Of a stretch of 64,000 bases of DNA, positions 48,415-62,116 are shown in pieces. The position numbers and the translations under genes are program-made. The DNA is from Archegozetes longisetosus (Eukaryota > Arthropoda > Arachnida > Sarcoptiformes > Trhypochthoniidae), in NCBI GenBank assembly GCA_018873245.2, contig JAEMBT020000005.1:4512001-4576000 (forward strand), in the 5' to 3' direction. The notes below the pieces were generated by a model. It was not told the DNA's origin. It saw only the letters and a list, made by a program, of their open reading frames with translations, and made no database searches. Numbering within the stretch: position 1 is the stretch's first letter; each line of letters begins with the position of its first letter.

Positions 48415-49690
48415 GCTGAGAGAGAGAACCAAGAGAGCCAAAAGTTGATGTGTGATTTATACTTTATTGCATTATTAATGGGCATTTGTGAAAGAATAGA
48501 GTAACACTTTATGAGTCAGAAAAATATACTTATTACCATTAGAAAGTGAGAGCAAATATTCAAATATGGCCATTAGAATCATTGTCAGAAGGTCTTAATG
48601 TTCTTTACATTGGTTAATCTAGAGTTCAGTGCGATTGACACTAAAATGAGTGATTTTAACGGCCACATTCATATAATGTGTTTGGATTGCCGTTGGGTGA
48701 ATTGTATGTATCTGTTGGTTGAATGGTATCTGTTAGCTCAATGGTATCTATCTCTTAGCTGAATGGCATGTATCTGCTAACTGTTTATTGCATTACTTCA
48801 TTGAACCCCCTTTATTTACTACCCTCAAAACCTTACTTCTACACTAACTTTCAACTGTATTAGTGATGAACAGCAGTCAAGTCATCTCTGCATAATTGCA
48901 CTGTTATGGACAGTCGGGCCATTATGACGGCCATTTACCGATTGAGTCGTGTCCAATTGCTTCCCATTCATTTGAGCTGACATTTCAACATTACCACATT
49001 TCTTGTTTCTGACCTATTGAACGGCTATTGAATGTAACCCAAAATCTATTAGCCATACAGGGATTGTTGGGATTGACCGTAGAGTAGACTGACTCGTTTA
49101 TATACATTCACTCCCAAAGTAGAAGTTGGATTTTTGGTATTCCCGGATTTCCCTGCATTGCTTCCCATATTGTAAATCACATAACAATATAAGTTTTTGC
49201 CATTCCGTGTAAGTTATGTGAAGATTGCATACGCCAACTATTGCAACGACGCGTGTCTTTTATAAAACTTTTATTTATATACATCCATATATCCAAGCAA
49301 ACATTCGTAATCCTGATCAATAAAACTAATCACAACTTCTTGTCCTCGTTTTGCAAACAAAACCATCGTTTCAAGAATCCAATAGATAAAAGTTGATCGC
49401 AAAAATGCGTGACATGAGTACAAAATGTGTGACTTTAAAGTTTTTTCGAATTATGACAGATAAAAAAATAACACAATACAACTGAAAGGTGTCCAAAGTC
49501 GTTTCTCCGGCCCTCCAACTTAATCCTATTGGTTATGAGATGGCATTTATAAAATTGAATCCTTTTACAAATCAATATTAGTGTCAGATTCTAAGCAAGA
49601 AATATGAAGAGCAATAAACTATATTTTATTTCTTATATTCCTATTATTTATTCGTAATATTCATACCATTTATTCGTATTATTGGTATTA

Positions 49691-49790
49691 CAGGCTGACC
49701 CGATTATTGGCAACTTAGTTATAGGCAAACCCAGTTATAGGTAACTTATTTGCTACGCACCGACCAGCTGCCAATAACAGAGCCAGACTG
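49691..49790. mobile_element. 100-bp pogo/Tigger-type MITE, TA-flanked
   Basis: The ends CAGGCTGACCCGATTATTGG and, from the right, CAGTCTGGCTCTGTTATTGG form terminal inverted repeats of about 25 bp, flanked on both sides by TA. The end type and target site are the same class as the element at 24783-25013, but the sequences differ. Confidence 0.7.
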
Positions 49791-50472
49791 TATTTATATA
49801 TAAATAATAAGGAATGTATAACAAATGGGTCAATTGGATTTGACTGGGTATATTTAGGATGTGCTAGGAGAAAGTTGAGACCGTCTAGCGGTCATGTAAA
49901 ACTACTACATTATCTTAGCACGCATTCAAGTGTCAGCGTTTAGTCAGCAATACTTATTTATTGAGTGTCTCCTACTCTGGGGAAATAACACAATGTATGC
50001 CCAGAGCGAGAACTCGAAATGTCATCGTATTTTGTCCGAAAGTGATCGTTTTGTCTCGTTAACCCCCGAACACTATTGTGCAAATAGGGCAAAATTACAG
50101 TCATATCAAATGAATGAGATGGCAAAAAGTGCACTGCTTAGATCAAAATGAACAGATAACGCTATAAAAAGTGGGGAATCAATCGCTGCATACGTACAAT
50201 TTAGATATATATGCCTTTTATATGTCGAGCACTGAAGCTGATCCCAACTCTCTTCTTCAATGGTTATTCTCTTCTTCAATAGCCATTCTATACTTGAATG
50301 GTTATTCTCTTCTTCTATGGTTATTCGTTGTTCAATCTGAATCGTCGCCTAAGCCCTCCTCCGTCTAATTTGATTATATTGTATAAATTTTAGTTATGAC
50401 CACTACTCATTCGTCCATCTCTAGAAGATTGTGTTTTTATGACTTTTCATTTAGATTAGAGGGCTTTATTTC

Positions 50473-50529
50473 GTATTTTAGTTAGTATTTTAGTTCGTAT
50501 TTTAGTCCGTATTTTAGCCCGTATTTTAT
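50473..50529. repeat. 12-bp tandem repeat, nearly five copies
   Basis: Units of GTATTTTAGTCC with variation in the last three bases, in exact 12-bp register. Confidence 0.9.
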
Positions 50530-51352
50530 CAGTGGAGTGTATGACTCTCTCTTTTTATAGTCCATATAAATACAATCTAGCAATTATTGGTCGTGCGTTG
50601 TAACGCTAAAAAAATTGTATTAAGTTTTAGTAAATTCAATGTCAATTAAACATCATATGCATTATACGCATTCACCCTTTCCTTTTCTTAGCTTCTCTCA
50701 GCTTGACATTAGAGCCACTAAAATAAAAGTTAACAAACCATAAAGAACTGTTCCCCTCAACCCTTTCATGATTGTCATAAATTTTAAAAGAAAGAATATA
50801 AATGACTAAAACCAATTAGTTCTTCTAATCCTTTTATGTACAAGCCATTGTAAGTCACATAAAAATTTATGTTTTGGCTATAGAGAGAAGCTGAGTTAGA
50901 TTTGAGTTGGGCTCGCTTTTCAATAGTTTTAACTATTGCTCAACTAATATAATGATAATTTTTGATCATTGCAATCATTTTGAACCATTGCTGAACTAAC
51001 ATAACAATAATTTTGCGTCAACTGTTGCGTGAAGCGCTTCATAATAATCAGCATAAAGTCAAATTAGAGCTGATCTGACAACTCCCATAAGAGTAGTAAT
51101 GTTTTATTATAAGTGTTGTATTCTTAAATGGATATTTTTAGGATAATTAACATATATTGCATTACAAAATTGCATCATCACCATCTCAATTCGCAACCAT
51201 TCTAATAATAGTTATGTTCTTTCTCTCTTCAATCCAATTAAACATTATGTGTGCAATTAAGAACAATGTAGACAAACAATTAAGACTTGTGTGAATTTTT
51301 TAAAATATTATTTTCCACTAGTTTAGATTTCAATCTCTTTTATTTCGTTGAG

Positions 51353-51420
51353 TTAGTCTTTATACAGCCCTATCTCTAATCTAAATGGTATTACGGATAG
51401 CAGTTTGTAGTATTGACCTA
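51353..51420. mobile_element. short hairpin repeat, family copy 4 of 4
   Basis: TAGTCTTTATACAGCCCTAT on the left and GGTATTACGGATAGCAGTTT on the right form the same inverted arms as the copies at 22279, 38246 and 43439, more diverged. Confidence 0.65.
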
Positions 51421-54400
51421 GCGGCTTTCATTTTTCAGCAACTTCTTGTCAAAAGTTTAGCCTTTATATCTTTCAAATGAACGTTTTAAAGTTTTCAAAA
51501 TAAGTTTCAATGCAGCCGTTCGAATATTGCATAATATTTTGCTTATTTGATAGGCTTTTGAAAAGTAATGAATTTCATTTTTTGAAATAGCGCATATAAT
51601 AGTAAGTCTTAACTTAAGAACAAGTCATATTACGAAAGTGATTGAATCGAGTGGATTCACGCACTGCAAACACTAAAGTACAGCACTTCTGTAGTTCTTT
51701 TATTACGCTTTTACTCTACAAATCATGTTTAATAAGGTTTGCTATGCGGTATTTTTGAGCAAACAACTCAAAAATAGATATCAATGAAAAGTTGATTGAA
51801 ATGTAATCGCATTTTTCAAAAAGTTGTTCAAATATGCATTGAATCTATAAAAAACAGATACCTTTACTGAATAAAAGAATTGATGAGTTTGGGGATAACT
51901 ATATTAAAGTGCGGCTTGAAAAGCATCTAATTTGGTTTGAAAAAAATATATTTGATGTGGCTTTCAATAGTGAAACTCTCGAGCGACTTATCCAATTTAT
52001 CTACAAAATACTTGTGAAAACCAAACTTCTATGCATTCATTTATTATTCTAGAAAAGAGGATTTTCATGTCCTCAAGTGCTCGCGTTTTATCCATTTTAT
52101 GTCAGCATTTTAAAAATATCTTAGGCCTTATTCAAGAATTAAAAATGCAAATAAAGAATCACCTGCATATAATATATGTATTTTCTTGTTGGGTGGATTA
52201 AAAATAGTTCATTTCAAGTTAGTTCTTCTCATAAAAACCTATGACTTTCGGCGTAAACAGAAGACTCTGAAACTCTGATTTAACTTTTAGTCGTAATTTC
52301 AAATCTTGCAACTGGTCTCATTTTCAGATCACATCACATAGACACCTTTCTCGTCACATAGAACTTTGATTTTATGTTCCAATGATTTGATATGAAATTT
52401 TTCAGTGTAAGTTTGTAGAGCAAAAAACGAAATTTATTTTTCAGTTATATTGTTCGTATTGGTTGGGGTTTAGTATCGAAATAAGTTATTTTTTGCATAT
52501 GAACGTTGTACATACGGGATATCATACATACATATATATATACAGCAGTGTTCGGTTAAAGGCATACACTATAGAGAATAGCCTTTTCTGTTGAGAAAAG
52601 ATAAATCATTCGTGTCAACTACAGAAAAAATTGAACTGCATAGTTGGGTTTTGTCGTTAGTCTTCTATGTGATATGCATTCCATAAGTTGAAATATATAT
52701 TATTCAAATTTGGTTCCATGTTCAAAAATTCCCCGTTGTATATCTTATTGTATTTTTCGGCTGATTAAATAAGCATTAAAGGGAATAACTTAACTCATCA
52801 TTCTTATTGTCTCGATAGAATTGGCTTTTTTGTGTCAGATTTTCAAATAACTACTAATTGTCTTCTTATTGGCTGATTGATGTTAGGACTGATCGTTTTA
52901 AACCTTGAATTTATTGATTGATGTTGATAAAAAATACTCTATTACCAATTGAATGGTACTCTACAATAGAAAGGTATCTCATATGTTATAAAGGCTAACA
53001 GATAACTTTTTGTTGCAGAATACTCTTCAATCGTTGACTAACTCCTGTTCGTAAAGATTATTATTACCAAAAGTTAGAATTAATTGAGTTATTTTTTAAT
53101 ATGATTTTTTAATTGGAATCTTTCATCTGATCTTATATTGAAGCGAATCAACACAAAGAGAATAGTTCAGACCGATAGACTGATATGGGAATAATAGATT
53201 TAATTTATCAAAATAACTTCATTAATATCTTAATTAAATGAGAAGTTTTAATTTATTCTAACGATTGTGTTGAAGAGGTTTGGAAAATATTGAAACAAAT
53301 TTGGTAGCTGAGTTTCAATCAGTTTAGCGTAAAACAGGGAATCCCCTCGCTCTGAATCTCTCTTGTGAGACCCTTTATGCACCCATGACTCGTATTCTAT
53401 GCTTGATTACATCAGTCTTTCTACGCTTAGCCAAATTTGCTGCAACTCCACAACTGTGACCAAAACCAGCAGAATTAGTTCTAAAAAGTTACTACAAAAG
53501 AGTAACAATACTTGACTAGTACTACAAGTTTTTAAAAGCTCTCACTCTCTGAGCTAGCTCAATAATAATGGTGAACATTCAACAATAATAGCGAACATTA
53601 GCGCTTATGAAAATTATTATTTTAGTAATTGCCTTTGTATATATCATCGTTTGATTTGGATAAGTGATAACAAATGATGTAACGCAATGGGTGTCCGCAA
53701 AAAGACTCCAGCCCTACCACCTTCTCCTGACTTGAGTCATATTAATTTTCCAGTAGTGGAAGGCTTGGTCTCGATGGAAGGCTTGCTGATGATAGGGGAG
53801 AGAAAAAAATAATAGTAGATATGATCAAATCTAATTAAGAAAATGAAAAAGGCTTGTGTGCTTTTACTAGTTATGATTATGATTGAGTACTTCTATCTCC
53901 AATTCTATTCATGACTATGTTTTACGCCACGCGTCTGTCTCTTATTTCCTTAATATAATCCCAAATACCGAAACCCCCTCAACACTAAACCCCCTTTAAA
54001 CCAATAAAATTATTTGTCAAACACAGGTTCCACAATCCATTAAATTATTCTTTACTTAAAAATACTCCTCCACTAGAGTTTCAAACTTGTATATGATTTT
54101 AAATTTCAGTTAAAACATGGGGAAAACCAATCAATGTGACTCTGACGAAGAAAAATGACTGTTAAATATTTAAATTCATTTTGTTCCACTTTCGCTATCA
54201 TTGTCAGTTCTTCTCTAACCAAATTTATATCAATTGAAAAATTAGTTCAAAGTAAACGATTTCAGAGCTTCTCCAGTTTATAATTGAACTGATTTTGGAG
54301 TGCGATAAATGCTTGTTAAACGCCACAATCTGCTTTTTAGGTACATCAATCATATTTGCTTAAATGCTGATACAGAATAAGCTTAACCTAGCCTAACCTA

Positions 54401-56770
54401 ACTTAAAATACTTTTGGCAAAATCATTTAAATATTTCAAATCAAAGTCAATTTAACAGGTTTGTTTAATTATTTGTTCAATAGTCTTATTGTTGGAAAAC
54501 ATACACTTAATGTAACTTTTGATGAATGAAAAGTTAATCATATTTTACGCTGCCTTAGACGGTATGTAAGCCTACTCTTCATAGGAAGAGAGTATACTTC
54601 ATAACTACTGAACGCTACATTAAAAAGCCTTACGTCCTGTCAATCAGACACACGCATTGCTCACGTAACTAAAGATTGCGATCTGTAACATTCATGCTTA
54701 AATAGCTTTTTTATTTTCTCTCCAATACAGAACTGACAAATACCAATTCATATGCTAATCATTAATTTGTGCGCAAAGAGCTTCCAATACTATTCAACAA
54801 ATTAAATTTTCCAAAAAAATACTGTTTAATATTGATTTTAAACTTTTTTCAGTATTTATCTATTCAAACTTTAATTTACAATCTTATGATAGCCGTGAAG
54901 TCACACTGAATCATTCTGACGTTTGAAAACTTTCTAAAAGCTACTCAATTTTCATGATAACTTCAATGTTTTTGACGTGAGCTTGTTTGAAAACTTGAAC
55001 TTGTAAAAATCATACCCAAACCAAAGTATCAGATTTCAATTTTTAAAATTACTTTTCTTTCGAATACTCAATCATTTTCTCCTCTTTCCGTAATAATTAA
55101 TACAGTTTTTACTGAAAATTCATTTGAATGCTAGAAAAATCTAATGGATACATTTTCAAGTATTGCCGACAAAGATATCGATATTAAACTGAAAAATGTT
55201 TGAATCTACACAAATACAAATATGAGAGAAGTGTAGAGAATAAAATAGAATTAATATTAGAATTTTAAAGAAAAGGAATAAAATTACATTTGAATTTCAT
55301 GAAAAGGCTTTGTCAAATGAATAGAAAGCATTATTGAAAAAAGGGAAATGAGTGCACTCAGAAGTGAGTTAAGGTAACTTATGCTTCTATTGAGAATAGT
55401 AGAAGTCTATTATTGATTTACTTATTTTTGACATTGTAGTCAAAGTGAATACTCTCAACAATAATGGAATAATATGTCAAATCCATGTACAATTTTACTC
55501 TAGAAATGTACCGACAATTATATACATGAAAAAGCATTTAGAAAACCCCCGACCTAACACCAACTCTACTATCATTATCAAGTTAAATATGATCAACTAT
55601 GTTTTGTAAACTTATTTGTCTTTTGCTCTTTTCCTAATGAGTATATGACTAAACAGGTTATCAAATTTGAATATTTTCATGAGAAGTGTAGTGAAAAGTA
55701 GTGAAAAGTGAAAAGTAGTTTAAAAGTGGAGCTAATGATCCATATGAACAGGAAAGAGATGTTCAGTTTGACATAGAAAGAGTATTTAAAATAGGAGTTT
55801 TTGTTGAATAATATTATTTGTAATGCAAGTTTAAAGTGATCAATTTTTAAGTTTTTGACACTTGATCGGAAGTCTAGTGTTACGTCATTCTTGATATGGC
55901 TATCAGAATAATTCATTGAATTAAAACCTCATTTATCTGACAAACTCTCTAAATTCGATCTACAAACTAATGCATATGATTTACTAACGGAACTCTATTT
56001 CGCTCCATTCCGTCCAGGAACACTGCATAATGCATTTTTAGCCAATTTTTGGTGAATTCTGGAAAAAATTAAAATTTTTAATTCAACGTTTTAGTCCCAT
56101 TTTCCCATATTAGTCAAATTGGACAGTTTTGTAAATGAAACTAACCTCTTCGCAAGCTTTACATCAAAAATTTGTTACGGCGTTCAAAGCTTTTTATGCA
56201 AACTTAATTTGGAACTACTTTAAAATTAATATCACGTAAAGTTGATTTTATTTTTGAAAGTGTCATAATGTCCACAAGTTAGAAATTGTGCTTTTAGTGT
56301 AAAAAGTCTACTATTATTTGAGTTTTGATAATCTTTTAAAACAGTGGGAATCTAAATAAAGTTTTCTAGAAAAAGATTAAATTAATGGCTCTCAATCATT
56401 ATAAAGCGAGTAAGCAATCTTATAGATAATACTTGATGATAAAAATGAGTAACATAAGCATTGGTTCTAAAGCTTAGTTTTGATTTTGATGGAAAAAGGT
56501 GGAGAATATCAAATCTAATTCTAGTAACTTTAGCTGCGATAGTCAAACTTGTAAATTCTAGTAGTTTTACCTATGCTACTCAAACTTACATTTTGACAAT
56601 GATTAGTTTCAATTTCAAAACATATTTATCTCCACTCGTATATTCTAAGATTAAAATGATAAAAACGGGGCAGAATTGAATCAATTTATGAATAAAATTA
56701 TCAAGCATTGGTCTAATCAAATTTAGAAGAAGTTAATAGTGAAAAAGTTGACAGAAGATTATATATAGAT

Positions 56771-56773
<3 letters not shown>

Positions 56774-56822
<49 letters not shown>
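56774..56822. repeat. (GA)n microsatellite
   Basis: Perfect GA dinucleotide run of about 24 copies. Confidence 0.95.
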
Positions 56823-56826
<4 letters not shown>

Positions 56827-57017
56827 AATTTGAATCTATAGTGAATTACAGTGAGATAAGATTTAGAATAGAGAGATATCTGGAGGCAAACTCTATTCAT
56901 TACATGTAAGATATAAATGTGTCAATGGTTTTTTGTGTAAGTATAAAAAGACAAAAACTTGTATAAGTAGAATAATAAATTGATCTGACTTTCAAATAGT
57001 GAAAGAGCTACAGGGAT

Positions 57018-57085
57018 TCTAACAAACCCCCTTTCATGGTTCTAACAAACCCCCTTTCATAGCTCTAACAAACCCCCTTTTATGC
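57018..57085. repeat. 23-bp tandem repeat, three copies
   Basis: Units TCTAACAAACCCCCTTTCAT plus three bases start at 57018, 57041 and 57064 and are almost identical. Confidence 0.95.
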
Positions 57086-57320
57086 ATGACATTTTAAATC
57101 GCATTGATAAATGGCTCCTCTAATGCTCAAGAGATACTTCTCATACTTCTACCAAAACAAAAAATGTATCTCAAATTTTTATTTGTCATAAGGTGGTCTT
57201 CTCTTCCCTTTCAAATCGCTTTTGATTAATATCTTACCAAAATTAATCGAAAACTATATTTAATTCAATAAGAGTTATTTTAAAATTATTTTTAAGGTAT
57301 TTTTCTCCTGTATAGTGGGG

Positions 57321-57392
57321 TTACTGAGAAAGTTGTTGAGAAAGCTATTGAAAAAGTTATTGAAAAAGTTATTGAAAAAGTTATTGAAAAAG
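57321..57392. repeat. 12-bp tandem repeat, six copies
   Basis: TTATTGAAAAAG units in exact register; the first three copies are diverged, the last three identical, which suggests recent expansion. Confidence 0.95.
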
Positions 57393-60300
57393 CTATTTTC
57401 TATAAGCTTTGAATGAAAGGCATTAGTTTTATTGTGAAATTATGATATACGGATGCTATTTCTGATTTATTGCCATATTTATCAAGTTTGCTTCACTTCT
57501 ATTCAACTGTATAGCAGTTAATGAAGAGATTTAGATTTCATTTTTGCTCAATGAATAAACTGGTGTACTATTACTTGCAATGAATTTGCTAACCATCACA
57601 ACCAATATATAGCCATTAGAAAAGCAATTCAATAAATACTATTATAACCTGCTATTTGCGAGCAACCAGTACAAAATGCAGGAGATTTACAACCCATGAC
57701 CAAATCTGGAACAATCATCCAAAAAGGCAGCCATAAATGCGCTACATTTTTCTAGATTCAGTCGCTCCCATAATCGCTTTGTCTGATTGTCAAAGATCAA
57801 AGTGTCAGCTTTAGATCTAAACTTGCTATTCAACCATTTTGCCTTCTAATTCAAAGCTATCCTGTCATTAATTCTCTTTTCATATTTTTACCTTTCAATT
57901 TAGAATTTATTATCGAAAGAAAAATAATTATAAGTGCCTCAAAATTTAGTATAGGTTTAATGTATTTTAATATTCTATACCGTATATAACCTCCAAAGCT
58001 GAAGCAAAATCTAAAAGTTAGGTTATTATTAAAGTGATTTTGCATAAATTCAATATTAATGTGTATGGTATAACTGACTTTATCTCACCTGTGTTTGAGA
58101 GCGTATCTGAGGCATTATTATTATGCATAAGTTTTATAATGCAATTCAATACGATCGCAGAATATGTCTCACTCAAGTATAATTACATACCTGTATCTGA
58201 AAAATTCAATATTAATACTAAATTTTGCAATATTTAATTCAGTTAAAATTAGGTTTAGATGAATAAAACTCAACAATAAAATTGGAGGATATGAAGAGAA
58301 GTTGTTTTGATGTATTTTAGATTTGAGTCGAATAGAATGAATCATAAAAATATCCATTTATTGATCGTAGCAAGCAGTGTAGAGTAACTTTCACTCCGAC
58401 TGTAACCAGTTGAAAACTTGAAGCATTATTATCCTAACAAATTACATAATGTATCTGTATATCTTTACTCAAATGATCATTGTGTTGAGCTAAGTGCTGT
58501 GAAAATGGTTTTTGGCAATGACTTTTAGTTTTTAAATCAAATCTTTTTCATATGCCTTATTAATGTTTGACTGATGGACAGTTTCAGGTAAAAAGAGAGT
58601 AGTTTGTGAAGATAGAAATCGAACAAAAATTATAGCATAGAAGTGCATCAGATTGGATTAAGTATTGCGAATGGTCTAATTTTGAGTTTTGAAACATATA
58701 AATATTTTTATATAAATATGTTATTACTTCTATACAACCGAAAATATCAAATTTATGAAAATGATACGCACAGTAAATTAACATACATAATCATAGTGAT
58801 TATAATTATTTACATAAAATAATTGACACAAATTAAAGCGTAATAGCACCTTATTTAAGGCTATGTTTGGTTCGTTAAGCAGAATACATTACAGTAAAAC
58901 TTCTCTACTTCAATAGATAGTTAGGCCCATTTGAAAGCCTACAAACCCAAAAGTAATTAGAACAGATTAGACACTCTTCTAAAAAGGGCTTAACTGTGGT
59001 AGAAGTTAGGTAGATTTGAGTGTAGGTTGTTTTAGCATGTGCTAATGAACTGACACTTTGATTTGGTTTATCCGAAAGCACTTTTAGAGGTCATAAAAAC
59101 TAATGATCATTTAATCCGCCTATTTTGGTCACCGGAGTAATCAAAGTACTTGTTAAGCACGTATATTAAACAGTAGCATAATTCGAGCTGGTATAAGAGG
59201 AGCTGATATTTTCATAACATAACTCAAAGCTATGAATAAGTTGCTGCAAATCTAATGGTTTTATATGTGAATCGAGCAAAATATGGAGCAATAATTAGTT
59301 TTTTATATAATGGATTAAAAGTTTAAGCAAAGGAAACACAACTCTATGATTTATGAGATATAAATTTTATACTCGAACAATAAATAAAACCATTAATATT
59401 ACTTTCTTTCGTATTAGACTTGTATTGCAAATGAGTTTCGTATTAGACTTATATCTCAAATAAAATATTAACCCAACTTTTTAGCTTTTATTCAACTCCT
59501 TCTTAAATTTCATATAACTTTACGGAAATGTCTATGACTTTTATATCTGCGTCAAATTTGTTGGAAACTTTTTTTCTAATAGTCTCTCACCATTGGGTTA
59601 AACAAATGAGATTCTGTTGTGTTATTTGCATGAAAATTTCATTTTTTATACCCATTTAAGGCTCCATAAACTTTCTCCCTGTATGAATTGATTTTGAAAG
59701 TTTTATGAATTTAATGGGTTTTGTTTTATGAATTTAATGGATTTTTGTTTTTTAAGTGTTCATCATTTAAAATAAACCGCATATTTACTCATTGAACAAT
59801 TTTAAATAACGTCATATAACTTTGCTGCGCATTCTTATAGATTTATAAATTAGATTTTCTGCTCAGCCTCTATAATAAGGTCCTAACTTTCCTGATATGA
59901 GTCAATTTTTAGTATAAAAACCAGTCACGTAAATAATTCTCTTTATATTTACAGCTGTGGTTCGTGTTGACTCTCTCTTTTTCCGAAACTAAATTTGTTC
60001 AAATGACATCTAGTCAAAATAATGAGGACCGATGGCTACCTGTGTTCGTTTAAATAATTGACTTTCATTATTTTCATATTTTTCTTATAGGTAAGCAAAC
60101 AACAACAATAATATAAAGATCATTGAACGTAATATAAATAGAACTGGATTTATATTGAATTTTTTATGAGGCTCTTCAAATATGAATGCTTGCAAATGAT
60201 GCACCTTAATAATAGAGAAGTTTGATCATGCTGATCTAAGACAAAACTTGATAGTTGATATTTAATTTGCTTTATTAAAAATTTATTTAGTTCAATTTTT

Positions 60301-61255
60301 ACAAGTCAAATTAAAGCTAAAAACATGATTAGACGTCTTCCGAATAATTACATCTTTGCTGTTAAACCTATTAAACGACATTGATTTTATCTAAATTGAA
60401 CAGAAGATTTAGTTTTTTAATATCAGGAAAAAGCTATCATCATTAAGTGAAGAATTAGTTGAAGGATTAGTTTAAAATCAAAAAGCTCAGACAAACAAAT
60501 AAAACAAAGGATCAACTGACAAATTAATGTGAAACTAACGCGAACAGATAGCAGAATAGGATGTGATGCACACTCTTAAAGGATTTGAATTGTTGGATAA
60601 ATGAGATGAATAAGAGTGAAAGTGTGATAGGAAGTAGTAAAAAAGAAAATATATAAAGGACTACTTAATTATACTTATTATTTGATGATTGATTCTGTTT
60701 GTTTAGTAAGTTTTATTATTTATAACGTCAATAGGAATAACTTGTCAATTATGGAAATGAGAGATAAAGCCAAACAGACACTCCTATTCTTATATAAATT
60801 ATACGATTGCTGACTACCAATGAATTAGGAATATTGACGATTCCGTGACTTCATTTCAGGTCTGTTTTTATAATCAAATGTATACAAAGAGTCTAAATGT
60901 ATGGCTGACTGAATGTCTTGTTAGGGACTGATATTTAGCAAAACAGTGTAGTATCGGTCAATAGGAGAGAAACAGTGAAATGTCAATCATTGCTAGTACT
61001 CAGCTGTCGAGTACATACATAGATCCATTGATTTATTCATTGGCTTCATCTGTTTGACATGTCAACGTTAGGATTGAGAGTAGTGCTAATGTAATTAATC
61101 CTTTCATTAGATTTGATTAGGCGTGGTTTTAGTTATGGTTCAATGAATCTAAAAACGTTAATGAATATAAGAGAAAGAGTTATTAATTAAAGCAAATGTA
61201 TTTAAGATATATCAATATTGATTAGTTTTCAAATCAATGTTAACCCATAGCAAGC

Positions 61256-61305
61256 GTAACGTAACGTAACGTAACGTAACGTAATGTAACCTAACCAAAC
61301 CTAAC
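61256..61305. repeat. (GTAAC)n pentamer array passing into CCTAA-like motifs
   Basis: Seven GTAAC pentamers (one GTAAT) followed by CTAACCAAACCTAAC. The distal part resembles the arthropod telomere repeat read as CCTAA, but the array is short and interstitial. Confidence 0.85.
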
Positions 61306-62085
61306 TCACGACTTAGTCCCTCATAGGGAATAATTTCAACAAATTAATATTCAGTTAAACTAATATATTATTCAATTGTATTACTTTAACAAAATAAACA
61401 GTCATTTAGATCAATGCCAGCATCTGATTAACTGTAATAATGGTGTTTCTATGAGCTAAAGAATAGCTGTAATTGAATTATGTATTTTACATTAGGTAAC
61501 CAATTATTTCAGTTTCTTTAATGCATTGAACTTTCAAATCTTATCAAAGACAGTCAATTCTATTAACCCTATTCTCTAACTTTATTAATTCGAGAAACTT
61601 GTTAATTCAATAAATCAAACAAAAAGCTGTATCTCAAGTACTGTAGGCATTCATTTGTTACATTTCGTGACATATTAGCGATACCTTATTAGTTAAGTTA
61701 AAACCTAAAAATCCCTTTTCGCAATCAGTGTCTATCATCCCTGAGTTGATGACGTTTTTTAATAATTTGGCAAATTATCAAACAATCAATACATGTGAAC
61801 TTTCATTCAGATGGACTCGAACTCAGATTGACTTTGGGTACAATTATTAAAGAAAATATGTATTTCATGCGGTAGTGACAGAAATGACAATTTATTGACT
61901 GTGACTAACAATCCAATAATCAGAAAATGAAAAATCTCAACCAACCAACATATAAACTCAAGTACAATAACTATAGCAAAGCCTACTTTTAGACATGAAT
62001 AGAAAGCAAATCAAATTGACATTAGAGTAGAATAAGTGACATTTGAGTGCATTAATGTGCTGTCTCGTGAGTTCTCTCTCGTTAG

Positions 62086-62116
62086 CTCTCTCTCTCTCTC
62101 TCTCTCTCGCTCTCTC
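62086..62116. repeat. CT-rich microsatellite
   Basis: A CT run with one CG interruption. It is bracketed by GCATTAATGTGC at about 62049 and GTGCACATTAATG at about 62128, which are inverted relative to each other. Confidence 0.9.

Noticed and set aside
48264..48485. 73-codon minus-strand frame with a Ser-Leu repeat
   Set aside because: It is a translation of the (GA)n microsatellite.
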